55,154 nt of DNA from Micromonosporaceae bacterium (GTDB taxonomy: Bacteria > Actinomycetota > Actinomycetes > Mycobacteriales > Micromonosporaceae), in NCBI GenBank assembly GCA_009377645.1, contig WHTQ01000023.1, positions 1-55,154 of the forward strand, given 5' to 3'. A program made the translations under genes and the position numbers. Shown in pieces: positions 43,725-51,523 of the stretch. Positions within the stretch are counted from its first letter, which is position 1, and every line of letters begins with the position of its first letter. The notes under the pieces are model-generated. The model had not been told where the DNA came from. It did not search any database and saw only the letters and a program-made list of their open reading frames with translations.

Positions 43725-44024
43725 CTACCGCCGCGGCAGCTCCACCACCGTGCCGTCCCACCGCGGCCGCGGCCAGTCGGCGCGTGGGTCGTACCCGCAG
43801 CGCGCCACCGACCCGTCGGCGGCCAACACCACCCGGGCCCGCTCGACCACCCGGGCCCGCTCGCCAGCGGACAGCGGCACCAACGCCGCGGCCACCCGGG
43901 CCCGGGCGGACGCCACCTGGCCCGGCTCGGCGGCCAGCCGCTCCACGTACCCGGCCAGCTCGGCCAGCTCCACCGCTGAGCGCACCAGCCCGGCCCGGTC
44001 GTCGGCCGGCGAGTCCCGCCTCAC
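43725..44024 (-). CDS. Hypothetical protein of element
   Basis: 99 residues from a GTG at 44024 that overlaps the terminase-like stop (GTGA). A helical stretch (AELAGYVERLAAEPGQVASA, RARVAAALV) is followed by RARVVLAADGSVARCGYDP and a Trp/Pro-rich end (ADWPRPRWDGTVVELPRR). No known family. Its coupling to the terminase-like gene suggests a shared role. Confidence 0.55.
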   Translation of the reverse strand: MRRDSPADDRAGLVRSAVELAELAGYVERLAAEPGQVASARARVAAALVPLSAGERARVVERARVVLAADGSVARCGYDPRADWPRPRWDGTVVELPRR

Positions 44025-44398
44025 GCCGCCGTGCCCCACCGGGCCCGGGCTGCCTTCTGCGCCCGGCGAGACCGCGGCGTACGCCCCGCCGGCGCCGGGA
44101 CGGCGGTCGGCTCGGCAACCCCGGTCGGCAGCGCCAGCGTGGACGTCAGCCGGCCGTACGCCAACCGCTGCTGGCGCTCCTCCCCGGCCAGCCGCACCCA
44201 AGCCGGCTCGGTGACCGGCACCGCGGCCAGCGCCTCCCGGATCGTGGCCATCCGGTCGGTCGTGCGCGCCAGCTCCAGCACCAGCACCAGCTCATGCGGG
44301 TCGAAGCTCAGCCGCTCAGCCACCAGCCACGCGTCCAGCTGGGTCAGGAAGGCCCGGCCGTCGGCGGCCAGGTCCGGCGGGGCGGTCAGCTTCCCCAT
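44021..44398 (-). CDS. Terminase small subunit-like protein
   Basis: 125 residues, ATG with GGAGGAG upstream. The core DPHELVLVLELARTTDRMAT ... EERQQRLAYGRLTSTLALP follows the pattern of P27-type phage terminase small subunits, in which a helical domain is followed by an E-x-R-x-x-R-x-x-x-x-R-L-x-x-x-L-x-L-P segment, and the basic tail RRAQKAARARW is also usual. The family recognises packaging sites on phage DNA. No large terminase gene is present, which is what phage satellites show. The length is slightly short. Confidence 0.55.
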   Translation of the reverse strand: MGKLTAPPDLAADGRAFLTQLDAWLVAERLSFDPHELVLVLELARTTDRMATIREALAAVPVTEPAWVRLAGEERQQRLAYGRLTSTLALPTGVAEPTAVPAPAGRTPRSRRAQKAARARWGTAA

Positions 44399-44523
44399 GG
44401 TCTCCTCCAGCGGGTCGGAATCCGGTCTGTCGCCAAGCAGCGCACCGGGTGGCTGGCGCTATGCCGTGCCGGGGGCGAGATGACCGTCGATGGGAGGCAC
44501 CCCCCACCCCCTGTGTGGACGGC

Positions 44524-44907
44524 TCAGCGGAAGAAGCCGGCGCTCGGCTGGTAGGTGCGACCGGCGGCCGGCCGGTAGCCGGTGGTGGAACCGTGCATCT
44601 CCCCCGATGCGCGCCTGGTGTGGAGCGCGTCGGCGAGGGCGTTGTCTTCCTCGTCGACCCGGTTGGCGCGGCCGTCGCTGAGCAGCGGAGCGAGATTCTC
44701 GCTGAGCCGTAGGGCGGCCAGCCTGGCGTGGCCGTGGTCGCCCCGCTGTGCGTGGTCGGCGACGATGCCGGTGGCGAGCCGCAGCGGCTCGACCAGGGCG
44801 TCCGGGACGTGGGTGTCGGCGAGGTACTCATCGACGGCGGCGGGGTCGCCGCAGAACGACACCGACCGCAGCGCCTCGAAGACCAGGTTGGCCGTGAGCT
44901 TGGGCAT
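44524..44907 (-). CDS. Hypothetical protein of element
   Basis: 127 residues, ATG at 44907 with GGAGAC upstream. Mainly helical: NLVFEALRSVSFCGDPAAVD, then RLATGIVADHAQRG and HARLAALRLSENLAPLL, with a disordered tail. No family recognised and no membrane segment. It lies in the leftward gene group. Confidence 0.55.
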   Translation of the reverse strand: MPKLTANLVFEALRSVSFCGDPAAVDEYLADTHVPDALVEPLRLATGIVADHAQRGDHGHARLAALRLSENLAPLLSDGRANRVDEEDNALADALHTRRASGEMHGSTTGYRPAAGRTYQPSAGFFR

Positions 44908-45179
44908 TGAATGTCTCCGATGGTCGAGTTTCGTGGTACCCGTCTGCCTTTCCGATCCCCGGATCGGAAGGTTGGTCGCCGATCCCGCGCGGCCGGCCGC
45001 GCCATGGCGAACACGGCCGGCCCCGCGTGGAAGGGAGGAAGGTCTCTCTCGGGATTAAGTTGTCCCGGCCCCGTTTCGGCCCCGGTGTCACCGGGTTCGC
45101 GATCACCGGCGGCGGCATCACCGGCGGTACCGGCCGGGGCCTGCTCCGGTTCCAGCATACTCGGTAGGTAGGTGTCTCC
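44908..45179. promoter_or_regulatory. Leader region with hairpin and TACTCGGTA site
   Basis: 272 bp without a gene. It holds a hairpin TTCCGATCC-CC-GGATCGGAA (44950-44969), a 16-bp GC-rich palindrome near 44987-45002, repeated TCACCGG units at about 45087-45118 and the site TACTCGGTA at 45158-45166. It is the probable promoter and leader of the leftward gene at 44524. Confidence 0.5.
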
Positions 45180-45380
45180 TTAGCCCGCCGTGCCGCCGGT
45201 GGTGGCCTGCTGGTGCTGCGGGTCGCGCTCAGCAGCGAGCTGGCCCAGCGCGGCGGCCAGGGTGCGCCACGACCGGGCGAGCTGGCCGCGGGAGTGGACG
45301 GCCAGCGCGGCGGCCTGGCGGGCGGCCTGGCCGAGCTCGGCGCGGGTCAGGTTGCCGTGGTCGAACTCGGCTCCGGTCAT
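45180..45380 (-). CDS. Small helical protein of element
   Basis: 66 residues, ATG with AGGAGG upstream. Predicted all helical: TRAELGQAARQAAALAVHSR and QLARSWRTLAAALGQLAAER. No family recognised. The site TACTCAGTA at 45407-45415 lies just upstream. Confidence 0.55.
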   Translation of the reverse strand: MTGAEFDHGNLTRAELGQAARQAAALAVHSRGQLARSWRTLAAALGQLAAERDPQHQQATTGGTAG

Positions 45381-45409
45381 GGTGTAGTCCTCCTAGTTGC
45401 AGTGTCTAC

Positions 45410-45991
45410 TCAGTACGAGGGGCAGCAGATCGGCTCGCCCCAGTCGTAGCCGTCGGGTCGGAACGCGGACGGCCAGCGCGCCACGTCGCCGTGCACGGTC
45501 GAGTCCGGATTGCGGACCTTGCGCACCAGCGTCCTAGGCTCGTCGTTGCCCGGCTCGTAGCTCGGGTTGGACACCCGCACCGACTTGCGCGCGGCGCCCC
45601 GTCTGGCGTCAAGCTCGGTGCCCAGCACGGCCGGCGACAGGCGGCGGACCGCCGCGTACCAGTCCTCTGAGCCGTGGCCCGGGTCGCGCCCGGCGACCAT
45701 CAGCGCGGCGTGGAGCATCTCGTGAATCATCGTGTCCTGCACGCGCAGCCGGCCAGCCTTGAACAGCGACGAGAAGATGGTGATGCGCGGCCCGTGCTCC
45801 CACCCGCCGCGGGTCAGCCCGAGACAGTGGCCGTACGCGACCAGCCCGATGACGATCGGCAGCGTGGTCGGCAGCTCCGGATAGAGCCGGGCGCGGCACT
45901 GGTCGTAGACGTCGTGGACGTAGGCGCCTGCCTCGCCCCACAGGGTCACGGCAGCGTCCCTGTAGTCAGCGCAGCTATGTGGACTACTCAT
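45410..45991 (-). CDS. SprT-like zinc metalloprotein
   Basis: 193 residues, ATG with GGAAGGA upstream. The motif MIHEMLHAALMVAGRDPGHG (near residues 86-105) has the HExxH zinc site followed by a G-H pair as in SprT/gp175-type proteins, and a preceding strand ITIFSSLFK fits the fold. Cys at the C-terminus (CCPSY) might extend a zinc ribbon. SprT proteins act on DNA-protein crosslinks in eukaryotes and are frequent in phages and plasmids; the bacterial role is unclear. Confidence 0.75.
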   Translation of the reverse strand: MSSPHSCADYRDAAVTLWGEAGAYVHDVYDQCRARLYPELPTTLPIVIGLVAYGHCLGLTRGGWEHGPRITIFSSLFKAGRLRVQDTMIHEMLHAALMVAGRDPGHGSEDWYAAVRRLSPAVLGTELDARRGAARKSVRVSNPSYEPGNDEPRTLVRKVRNPDSTVHGDVARWPSAFRPDGYDWGEPICCPSY

Positions 45992-46164
45992 GGTGCTGTC
46001 CTTCCGTAGCGGGTGCGGCTACTCCGGGTAATGCCGGACATGTCGCCCGGCGCTGTGACCTGCGCGGGTGCGGTTGGTGCGGTTCTGCAGGTTCCCCCAT
46101 ACACGCGTGTGGGGGCAAAGCTGATAGACCGCACCAACCGCACCCTGACAGCCGTCGATACGTG
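45992..46164. promoter_or_regulatory. Structured intergenic region between primase and SprT genes
   Basis: This 173-bp gap holds an 18-bp inverted repeat with nested repeats (46066-46145) and the promoter of the SprT-like gene. Confidence 0.55.
46066..46145. repeat. 18-bp inverted repeat built from a 9-mer
   Basis: Arms GGGTGCGGTTGGTGCGGT (46066-46083) and ACCGCACCAACCGCACCC (46128-46145) pair perfectly. Each arm contains two copies of GGTGCGGTT or its complement, and an inner stem CCCCCATAC / GTGTGGGGG lies in the loop. The flanks GCTGT and ACAGC extend the symmetry. It is a candidate replication or transfer origin, or a terminator for the primase gene. Confidence 0.85.
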
Positions 46165-48162
46165 TCAGGATTCATCGTCAGCGGCCAATCCGATACCGGA
46201 CCAGAACGCCCGACCGTGGTCCGCCTTCGTGGTGTCGAAGCCCCGGTTCTTCAGCGCCGCGGTGAACGCCTTGTCGGTGCCCTCCTCCTCACCCTGCCCG
46301 CGGCACCACTCGGCCCAGGCGTGGTAGAGCTGCGCCGACTGGGTGCGGAACCCGGACGCCAGCAGGCACCGCTCATCCAGGAACCGGCCCAGCGCGTCCG
46401 ACTCGGCCCGGTACTCCGCGGTGGCCTCGACCACCCGGCCCGGCTCGGCCAGCCCTTGGGTCTGCCACTGCCGGTACCCGTCGACCAGCCACGCCAGCAC
46501 CGCCCCGCGTTCCAGGTCGAGCCGGGCGCCCAGCTCCTCGTCCCGCTCGGCCGGCGGCACCACCACGTCGAACGGGACCAGCCGCAGCCGACGCCAGATC
46601 CCCTCGTCGGTGCCGGTCACGATCGGCCGGTGGTTGGTGAGCATCAGGAACGTGTGCGACGGGTCGAACCACCAGAAGTCCTCCCGCATCCTGCGGGCCT
46701 TGACCCGGTCCCCGCCGGTGAGCCGCTTCACCGTTCCCTCGGCCAGTCGCCGGCCGGAGTCGGTTTCGTGCAGCACCGCCAGCCGCAGACCGAACAGGTC
46801 CGCCACCCCGGTGGGGTGGGCCTCGAAGGTGCGGGCGGTCAGCAGCTCGGGGTCTGCCGGGGCGGCGTAGTCGCCCAGCGTGGCCAGCACCACGGTTACG
46901 AGGGTGCCCTTTCCGTTGGCGCCGGCGCCGTGCAGGATCGGCAGGATGTGCTTGGTCTGCCGACCGGCCAGGGCGTGGCCGAGTAGCCGGCCGAGGAACG
47001 CCCGCATCGCCTCGTCCGGCTGGACCCGCCCGAGGAACTTGCCGAACTCCGGCCCGGCCGCGTCCGGGTCGTAGGCCGCCCCGGTGGTCTTGGTGAGCAG
47101 GTCGACCGGGTCGTGCGGGCGTAGCTCCATGGTGCGCAGGTCAAGGGTGCCGTTCGTGCAGTTGAGCAGGAACGGGTCCACGTCGAGCCGTTCCGGGGTA
47201 ACCGCCACCATCTCCTCTGTGGAGGCCAGTTCCAACGCCCCGGACACGGCGGAGCGGCGTTCACCCTGACGGGCCAGCCGCACCGCCGATATGCGGGCGT
47301 CCTTGTCCGCTATGGCCATGGCCGTGGTGGTGATCTGCCGGGCGGTTACCTTCATCCACCGCTGTGCCTGCCCGTCTACGTCGGGCGCCCACCGGGTGCC
47401 GTCCCAGATCAGCCAGCGGCGCCACGCCGGGACGTAGCGGAGCCGGTCGCCGTAGACGTGTACGAGCCGGCGGGCGTAGCCCAGCTCGGACCACGGCTCG
47501 CCCGGCATTGGGTCGGCGCTGTTGCTGGACCCTTTGGCGGGCAAGGGTTTCGACCATCCGAGGTCCTCACCGGACAGTCCTAGCTCGGCCATGATTTCTC
47601 CCGTTTGCTTGCAGGCGTAGCAGGTGATGAAGATGCTGGAGCCGTCGCGTCCTATCCCGACGTGCAGCCCGTGGCCGTCGCCCGGGGCGCCGCACGACGG
47701 GCACTGATACCGGTCGCTGCGCTTACCCGGGTAGTGGGCATCAAGCAGCTTCCGGAGCCGACCCAGCCGGGCCGGCAGGTCGAGCACGCCCCAGCCGCGA
47801 CCCGGTCCGTCCGGTGCGTGCAGGGCCTCGCTGGCCTGGCGGGCACGCTGGCGTAGTTCGGCCCGGCGCGACGGGTGGACGTAGCCGCGTACCCGCACAG
47901 CGGCCGGGTCGGCCGGGGGCCAGTCCGGATGCCGGAGTCGGTCCAGCGTCTCGCCGGGCAGGCAGCCCCGGCCGCACGGGTGCAGCCACCCGTCGCCGGT
48001 GACGTCCTGGTCGAGCCGGACCCGCCGGTCCCGGTGGACCGGGCAGGTCACGTACCAGGTGCCCGGGTCGTCCCGGCCGGGTTGCGGGTCGAGCTGGTAG
48101 GCGCTGGCCCGGTACAGGAACGCGGCCACCGGCGCGGACGGGTTGACGGTCTCGGCGTTCAC
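46165..48162 (-). CDS. P4-family primase-helicase
   Basis: 665 residues from a GTG at 48162 with GGAGG upstream. The N-terminal part has a zinc region (YQCPSCGAPGDG ... CYACKQTGE near residues 150-190). The D5-type domain precedes the superfamily-3 helicase core: Walker A HGAGANGKGTLVTVV near 415, then LHETDSGRRLAEGTVKRLTG and the sensor strand TFLMLTNHRPIV. A C-terminal helical domain completes it. It probably initiates and unwinds replication of the excised element. The structured region at 46066-46145 is directly downstream. Confidence 0.92.
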   Translation of the reverse strand: MNAETVNPSAPVAAFLYRASAYQLDPQPGRDDPGTWYVTCPVHRDRRVRLDQDVTGDGWLHPCGRGCLPGETLDRLRHPDWPPADPAAVRVRGYVHPSRRAELRQRARQASEALHAPDGPGRGWGVLDLPARLGRLRKLLDAHYPGKRSDRYQCPSCGAPGDGHGLHVGIGRDGSSIFITCYACKQTGEIMAELGLSGEDLGWSKPLPAKGSSNSADPMPGEPWSELGYARRLVHVYGDRLRYVPAWRRWLIWDGTRWAPDVDGQAQRWMKVTARQITTTAMAIADKDARISAVRLARQGERRSAVSGALELASTEEMVAVTPERLDVDPFLLNCTNGTLDLRTMELRPHDPVDLLTKTTGAAYDPDAAGPEFGKFLGRVQPDEAMRAFLGRLLGHALAGRQTKHILPILHGAGANGKGTLVTVVLATLGDYAAPADPELLTARTFEAHPTGVADLFGLRLAVLHETDSGRRLAEGTVKRLTGGDRVKARRMREDFWWFDPSHTFLMLTNHRPIVTGTDEGIWRRLRLVPFDVVVPPAERDEELGARLDLERGAVLAWLVDGYRQWQTQGLAEPGRVVEATAEYRAESDALGRFLDERCLLASGFRTQSAQLYHAWAEWCRGQGEEEGTDKAFTAALKNRGFDTTKADHGRAFWSGIGLAADDES

Positions 48163-48257
48163 CGGTCGCCACCTCCGACCGCGACCAGCCCGGCAGCGCG
48201 GCGGCATCGGCACGGCCGGCCGGGACGGTGCGGGTGCGGGGGTAGGTCGGGGTCGCA

Positions 48258-48338
48258 TACTGAGTAGGTAGACTCGACGACAGACGTAGCCGCTTGGTCG
48301 CCGCTCGTCTGCGCCCCCCGGTTCTCCGGCCGGGGGGC
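48258..48338. promoter_or_regulatory. TACTGAGTA site and GC-rich hairpin
   Basis: TACTGAGTA at 48258-48266 is palindromic and shares its pattern with sites at 45158 and 45407. The hairpin GCCCCCCGG / CCGGGGGGC (48313-48338, 8-nt loop) is a likely terminator of the leftward gene at 48349. Together they form the promoter region of the primase gene. Confidence 0.55.
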
Positions 48339-48348
48339 CTCAACGTCT

Positions 48349-48609
48349 CTACGTCCCATCGCCGACACCGCCGATCGCGGGGACGGCCGGGATCAGCGAC
48401 CGGATGCGGTCGAGCGTGTCGGGGTCGAGCGGCGGTGCCGTCTCGATGGCGCGGCGGATGGTGTGCTCGGTGACCGCCAGCGCCAGGGCGCGGCGGGCCT
48501 GGTCGGCGGCTTCGTGGTTGTGCCGGCGGACGTAGCCGCCCAGCTCGGAACGCAGACGTGCTAGCTCGGGTGCAACGGGCACCGTGGGACTCCCTGTCGG
48601 GTAGTCCAT
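48349..48609 (-). CDS. Hypothetical helical protein of element
   Basis: 86 residues, ATG at 48609 with no clear ribosome binding site. Helical: LRSELGGYVRRHNHEAADQA, RRALALAVTEHTIRRAI. No family recognised. It lies between the primase and the integrase-proximal genes. Confidence 0.5.
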   Translation of the reverse strand: MDYPTGSPTVPVAPELARLRSELGGYVRRHNHEAADQARRALALAVTEHTIRRAIETAPPLDPDTLDRIRSLIPAVPAIGGVGDGT

Positions 48610-48690
48610 CCACGGTGCCCGTGTGGCTGGCCTTGGTTCCGCCGAGCGCGGCGGGGGCGTCCTACGTCGACAGGGAGCCTAGCATGCAGC

Positions 48691-48963
48691 TTAGGTGATG
48701 GTCTCCGTCTGGACACGCCCGGTCGCGCGCGCCCGGTCCACCGCCGGGCGCAGCTCCTCCCACCGCACCCGGTGAGCGAGCGTGGCCAGCGGCGCCGGTC
48801 CCCTGCCGGCGGCCCACCGGGCGAACCGTCCCCGGCCGGGACGGCCCCGGCCGCACCGGGTGCAGCTCGGCACGTCGAGAGTGCCGGACCAGTCGGCCGG
48901 CGGTTCGGTTACCTCGTGCAGCAGCGCCCGGCACCGTCCGTGCCGAATCTCCACCAGCGTCAT
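48691..48963 (-). CDS. Hypothetical protein coupled to integrase gene
   Basis: 90 residues, ATG at 48963 overlapping the integrase stop by 4 bp. A CTRCGRG segment near residue 33 suggests part of a zinc site, and the end is basic and helical. The overlap makes it a candidate recombination directionality factor or accessory protein, by position only. Confidence 0.55.
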   Translation of the reverse strand: MTLVEIRHGRCRALLHEVTEPPADWSGTLDVPSCTRCGRGRPGRGRFARWAAGRGPAPLATLAHRVRWEELRPAVDRARATGRVQTETIT

Positions 48964-50384
48964 GATGTCCCCTTCCACTCGATACTGACCCGCCCGGCGA
49001 CCGGGACCTTATGCCCCTGCCCGACCGGCGCCACCGTGACGGTCACCAGGTCGCGGATCACGTCCCGGCGGGCGGCCAGCGGCATGTCGGCCCACAGCTG
49101 CGGAAGCGCGTCCCCGGCACCGGCCAGCGCACGCACCGCCGGCGGCAGCCCGGCCAGCTCGGCCCGCCGCTCAGCGTCGGCGATCTGGGTGCCAAGCTCC
49201 CGCTCCTGAACCGCCAGCGTCGCGTACGAGATGCCATCCGGGGACGCGGCCGAGCTGCGGGCCTCCTCCAGCCGCACCCGCAGCCGGCCGGCCTCGCCCC
49301 GGGCGGCCGCCACCTCCCGGTCGGCACCCTCACCGGCGCGGCGGAGCTTGCGGTACACGTCCTGCCGGGCCAGCCGCCCCAGCACGTAGGCGAGGATCAG
49401 CTCCTCGTACTCGGCACCGTCGACGTAGCCGCAGCCGCGGCGGCAGCCGTAGCGGCGGCGACCGCCGCGGCGCGCGTCGAACCGGCCGGCGTACCCGGAG
49501 CCGCACACGGTGCAGGTGCCGATGCCGGTCATCAGGTGTTCGGCCCGGGCCGAGCGCCAGCCGACCCCGTGGCGGGCCTGGAAGATTCGCTGTGCGGCCC
49601 AGAACGTCTCCTCGTCCACGATCCCGGGCCACAGCGCCGGGTAGGTTTCGTGTCCGCCGTTGTGGCGGCGGCGGCCGATATAGGCCGGGTTCTGGGCGAT
49701 CCGGCGCACGGTGGAGAACAGCCACGGACCGCCGTAGCGGGTCGGCACCTGCCGGCCGTTCAGGTCGTCGGCGACCCGCTTGACCGGGTGCCCGTCCGCC
49801 ACCCGGCCGATGATCTCCCGCACCACCGGTGCCTCGTCCGGGTGCTCCTCCTGGATCGGGTCCCGGGTGGTCGGGTCGTACCGGCGCACGAACCCGTACG
49901 GGACGGCGCCGTTGGGCCGGCCGGCCACCGCGGAGGCGGCGTGCCCACGCTTGACCCGCTCGCTGAGCCGGTCGGTTTCGTAGCTCGCGTCAACTCCGGA
50001 GTTGGCCAGGTCCTTGTAGTCGCGGGCCCGCCTCGGGTCGTAGGTCCGCTCATCGGACACGACGTGCAGCCTGACCCCATGGGTGCGGCACAACTCCAGC
50101 AGCTCCACCCACGTGGTCAGGTTTCGGTCGCCCCGGGCGGTCTCCCACACGATCACCACGTCTATCGCGCCGCTGACCAGGTCGGCACGGAGCCGGTCCC
50201 AGCCGGGCCGGGTCTTGCGGGCGTGCCGGCTGGCGCTGGTGCCGTCGTCGTACGAACCGACGTGCTGCCAGCTTTGCTCGGCGATGGCGGCCAGCCCGGC
50301 GGTGATCTGGTCGGTGACGCTCTTGGTCTTCCCCTTCGATTCCCTGCCATAGACAGCGGCCCGGGTCTTGCGGCTTCCCTTCAT
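48960..50384 (-). CDS. Large serine integrase
   Basis: 474 residues. The resolvase domain opens AAVYGRESKGK, with the catalytic serine at residue 16, and includes DGTSASRHARKTRPGWDRL and the helix E region LRADLVSGAIDVVIVWE. A recombinase domain (GRPNGAVPYGFVRRYDPTT ... NGRQVPTRYGGPW) and a zinc-ribbon domain (CTVCGSGYAG ... YGCRRGCGY) follow, then a coiled coil (ADREVAAARGEAGRLRVRLE). It should catalyse site-specific integration and, with a directionality factor, excision. It is transcribed away from the attR junction, 33 bp distant. Confidence 0.96.
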   Translation of the reverse strand: MKGSRKTRAAVYGRESKGKTKSVTDQITAGLAAIAEQSWQHVGSYDDGTSASRHARKTRPGWDRLRADLVSGAIDVVIVWETARGDRNLTTWVELLELCRTHGVRLHVVSDERTYDPRRARDYKDLANSGVDASYETDRLSERVKRGHAASAVAGRPNGAVPYGFVRRYDPTTRDPIQEEHPDEAPVVREIIGRVADGHPVKRVADDLNGRQVPTRYGGPWLFSTVRRIAQNPAYIGRRRHNGGHETYPALWPGIVDEETFWAAQRIFQARHGVGWRSARAEHLMTGIGTCTVCGSGYAGRFDARRGGRRRYGCRRGCGYVDGAEYEELILAYVLGRLARQDVYRKLRRAGEGADREVAAARGEAGRLRVRLEEARSSAASPDGISYATLAVQERELGTQIADAERRAELAGLPPAVRALAGAGDALPQLWADMPLAARRDVIRDLVTVTVAPVGQGHKVPVAGRVSIEWKGTS

Positions 50385-50416
50385 GCCGCGTACCGTACCA
50401 CTAGAGAGCGGAACCT

Positions 50417-50420
50417 AAGG
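50417..50420. other. Right attachment junction (attR core)
   Basis: AAGG followed by the resumed regulator reading frame, 33 bp beyond the integrase start codon. Confidence 0.7.
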
Positions 50421-50941
50421 CCCGGGCCTACGCCGCGGCGGGCGATTTCCACGCCTGCCGGCAGCACGTCGGGCTGGCCGAGAATGCCTACGAGCTGGCC
50501 CGTACCGGCCAGCGGGAGGCACCCGGGTGGGTGGATCGGCTGGCCCGACCGACGCAGCTGTCGGCCATCACGGGACACGCCCTGGCCACGGTCGCATACC
50601 TCACGGGCGACCCGGCTGACCTGCCGGAGGCCGAGCAGCGGCTGGCTGCCGCGGTGGCCGGGTTCGATCCGGGCAGCCACGCCCGGCCCCGGGCGCTGTG
50701 CCTGGCCCGGTTGGCCGGGTTGCACCTGGCCGCCGGCGACCTCGACCAGGGCGTCGAGTACACCCGGCAGGCACTGCACGCCGTGGCCGGCATCCGGTCG
50801 GCCCGGCTGATCCACGCGATCGCCCAGCTCCGCACCGCTGCCGCCGCCCACCCGGACCAGGCCGCCCTGCCGGACCTGGTCGAGGAGATCGACGCCAGCA
50901 TCGGGACACCCGACGAAGAACCTGATCCGGAGGGAGAATAG
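50420..50941 (+). pseudogene. XRE-TPR regulator, 3' part
   Basis: Continues in frame from 41754: ARAYAAAGDFHACRQHVGLA then ENAYELARTGQREAPGWVDR, and helical pairs typical of tetratricopeptide repeats (LCLARLAGLHLAAGDLDQGV). It ends with an acidic tail (DEEPDPEGE) at 50941. It has no start codon of its own in frame near the junction. Excision of the element would restore a protein of about 450 residues. Confidence 0.85.
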
Positions 50942-51189
50942 GCAGTCCCGCCACCCACGGGGGGTGAGGGGCCGCATTGGTTGCCTGCCCGGAGTGCCGG
51001 TAACGCCGGAGCGGCCTCGACAGCGTTTCCGGAACCATCTCCGGAAGCGCACCATCCGCTCACTAGCCACCTCCGGCACCGCGGCGTCTGCGAGACTCCA
51101 AACGGCCGTAGTGCAGACGGGGGCAGCCGACCGCCCGGCACGCTGTCCCGGCTGGCCGACTACCCTGCCGGGTGCTCAATATACCAGCG

Positions 51190-51315
51190 GCGTGGGTACT
51201 GCACGCTGCTGCGGCTCCAACGGCCCTTGCAGGCTGGCGTCGGCACCTGCTCCTGCTCCAACGCCGCCGCGATCCGGACCAGGGACAGACCCTGCTCGCG
51301 CGGCTCGGCGTCCCG
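51190..51315 (-). pseudogene. Serine recombinase, short C-terminal scrap
   Basis: Leftward translation EQGLSLVRIAAALEQEQVPT then KGRWSRSSVQY matches the stretch (S-L-x-x-I-A-x-x-L-x-x-x-G-V-P-T ... G-x-W-x-x-x-x-V) that ends the recombinase domain of serine recombinases. The remainder of the gene is not present. Confidence 0.45.
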
Positions 51316-51395
51316 CCACCCGGACTCGGGTACCGGCGTGGAGGGTCGCCCCAATCTGAGGCGCCGCCGGCACAAGCCGATGCCTCGGTGCGGAA

Positions 51396-51503
51396 CAGGG
51401 GGTATCACCAGGGCCTCGGCGAGGTAGTGATATGTCCTGGTTAGACGTTGTTGGATGAGGCGCTGCCGGTGCGTGGCGGCGGCGGCGAAGCCGGCACGGT
51501 CAC
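51396..51503 (-). repeat. Copy 1 of a duplicated segment (inverted to 53980-54083)
   Basis: Reading leftward from 51503 the sequence begins GTGACCGTGCC and includes AGGACATATC; the copy at 53980-54083 reads rightward with the same order and roughly 80 percent identity by eye. Confidence 0.7.
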
Positions 51504-51523
51504 GCCGGTCCGGTTGACCGCGT

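Larger units (their letters stand above)
41752..50420. mobile_element. 8,665-bp integrated element (satellite-like)
   Basis: The element splits one gene whose halves (…VRMVLHGVK at 41754 and ARAYAAAGDFHACRQHVG at 50420) join in frame. The only shared bases at the junctions are AAGG (41752-41755 and 50417-50420), the short core expected of a large serine integrase, whose gene lies 33 bp inside the right end. Content: serine integrase, P4-type primase-helicase, terminase-small-subunit-like protein, SprT-like protein, SpdB-like protein and about nine orphans. No capsid, tail, portal, relaxase or TraB-like translocase was seen. Confidence 0.85.
50942..51523. other. Region with recombinase scrap and duplicated segment
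   Basis: 580 bp without an intact gene. It holds the serine-recombinase scrap (51190-51315) and one copy of a duplicated segment (51396-51503). The rest shows nothing I recognise. Confidence 0.5.

Noticed and set aside
50384-50420. tRNA gene as integration target
   Set aside because: No tRNA-like sequence is present; the target is the regulator gene.
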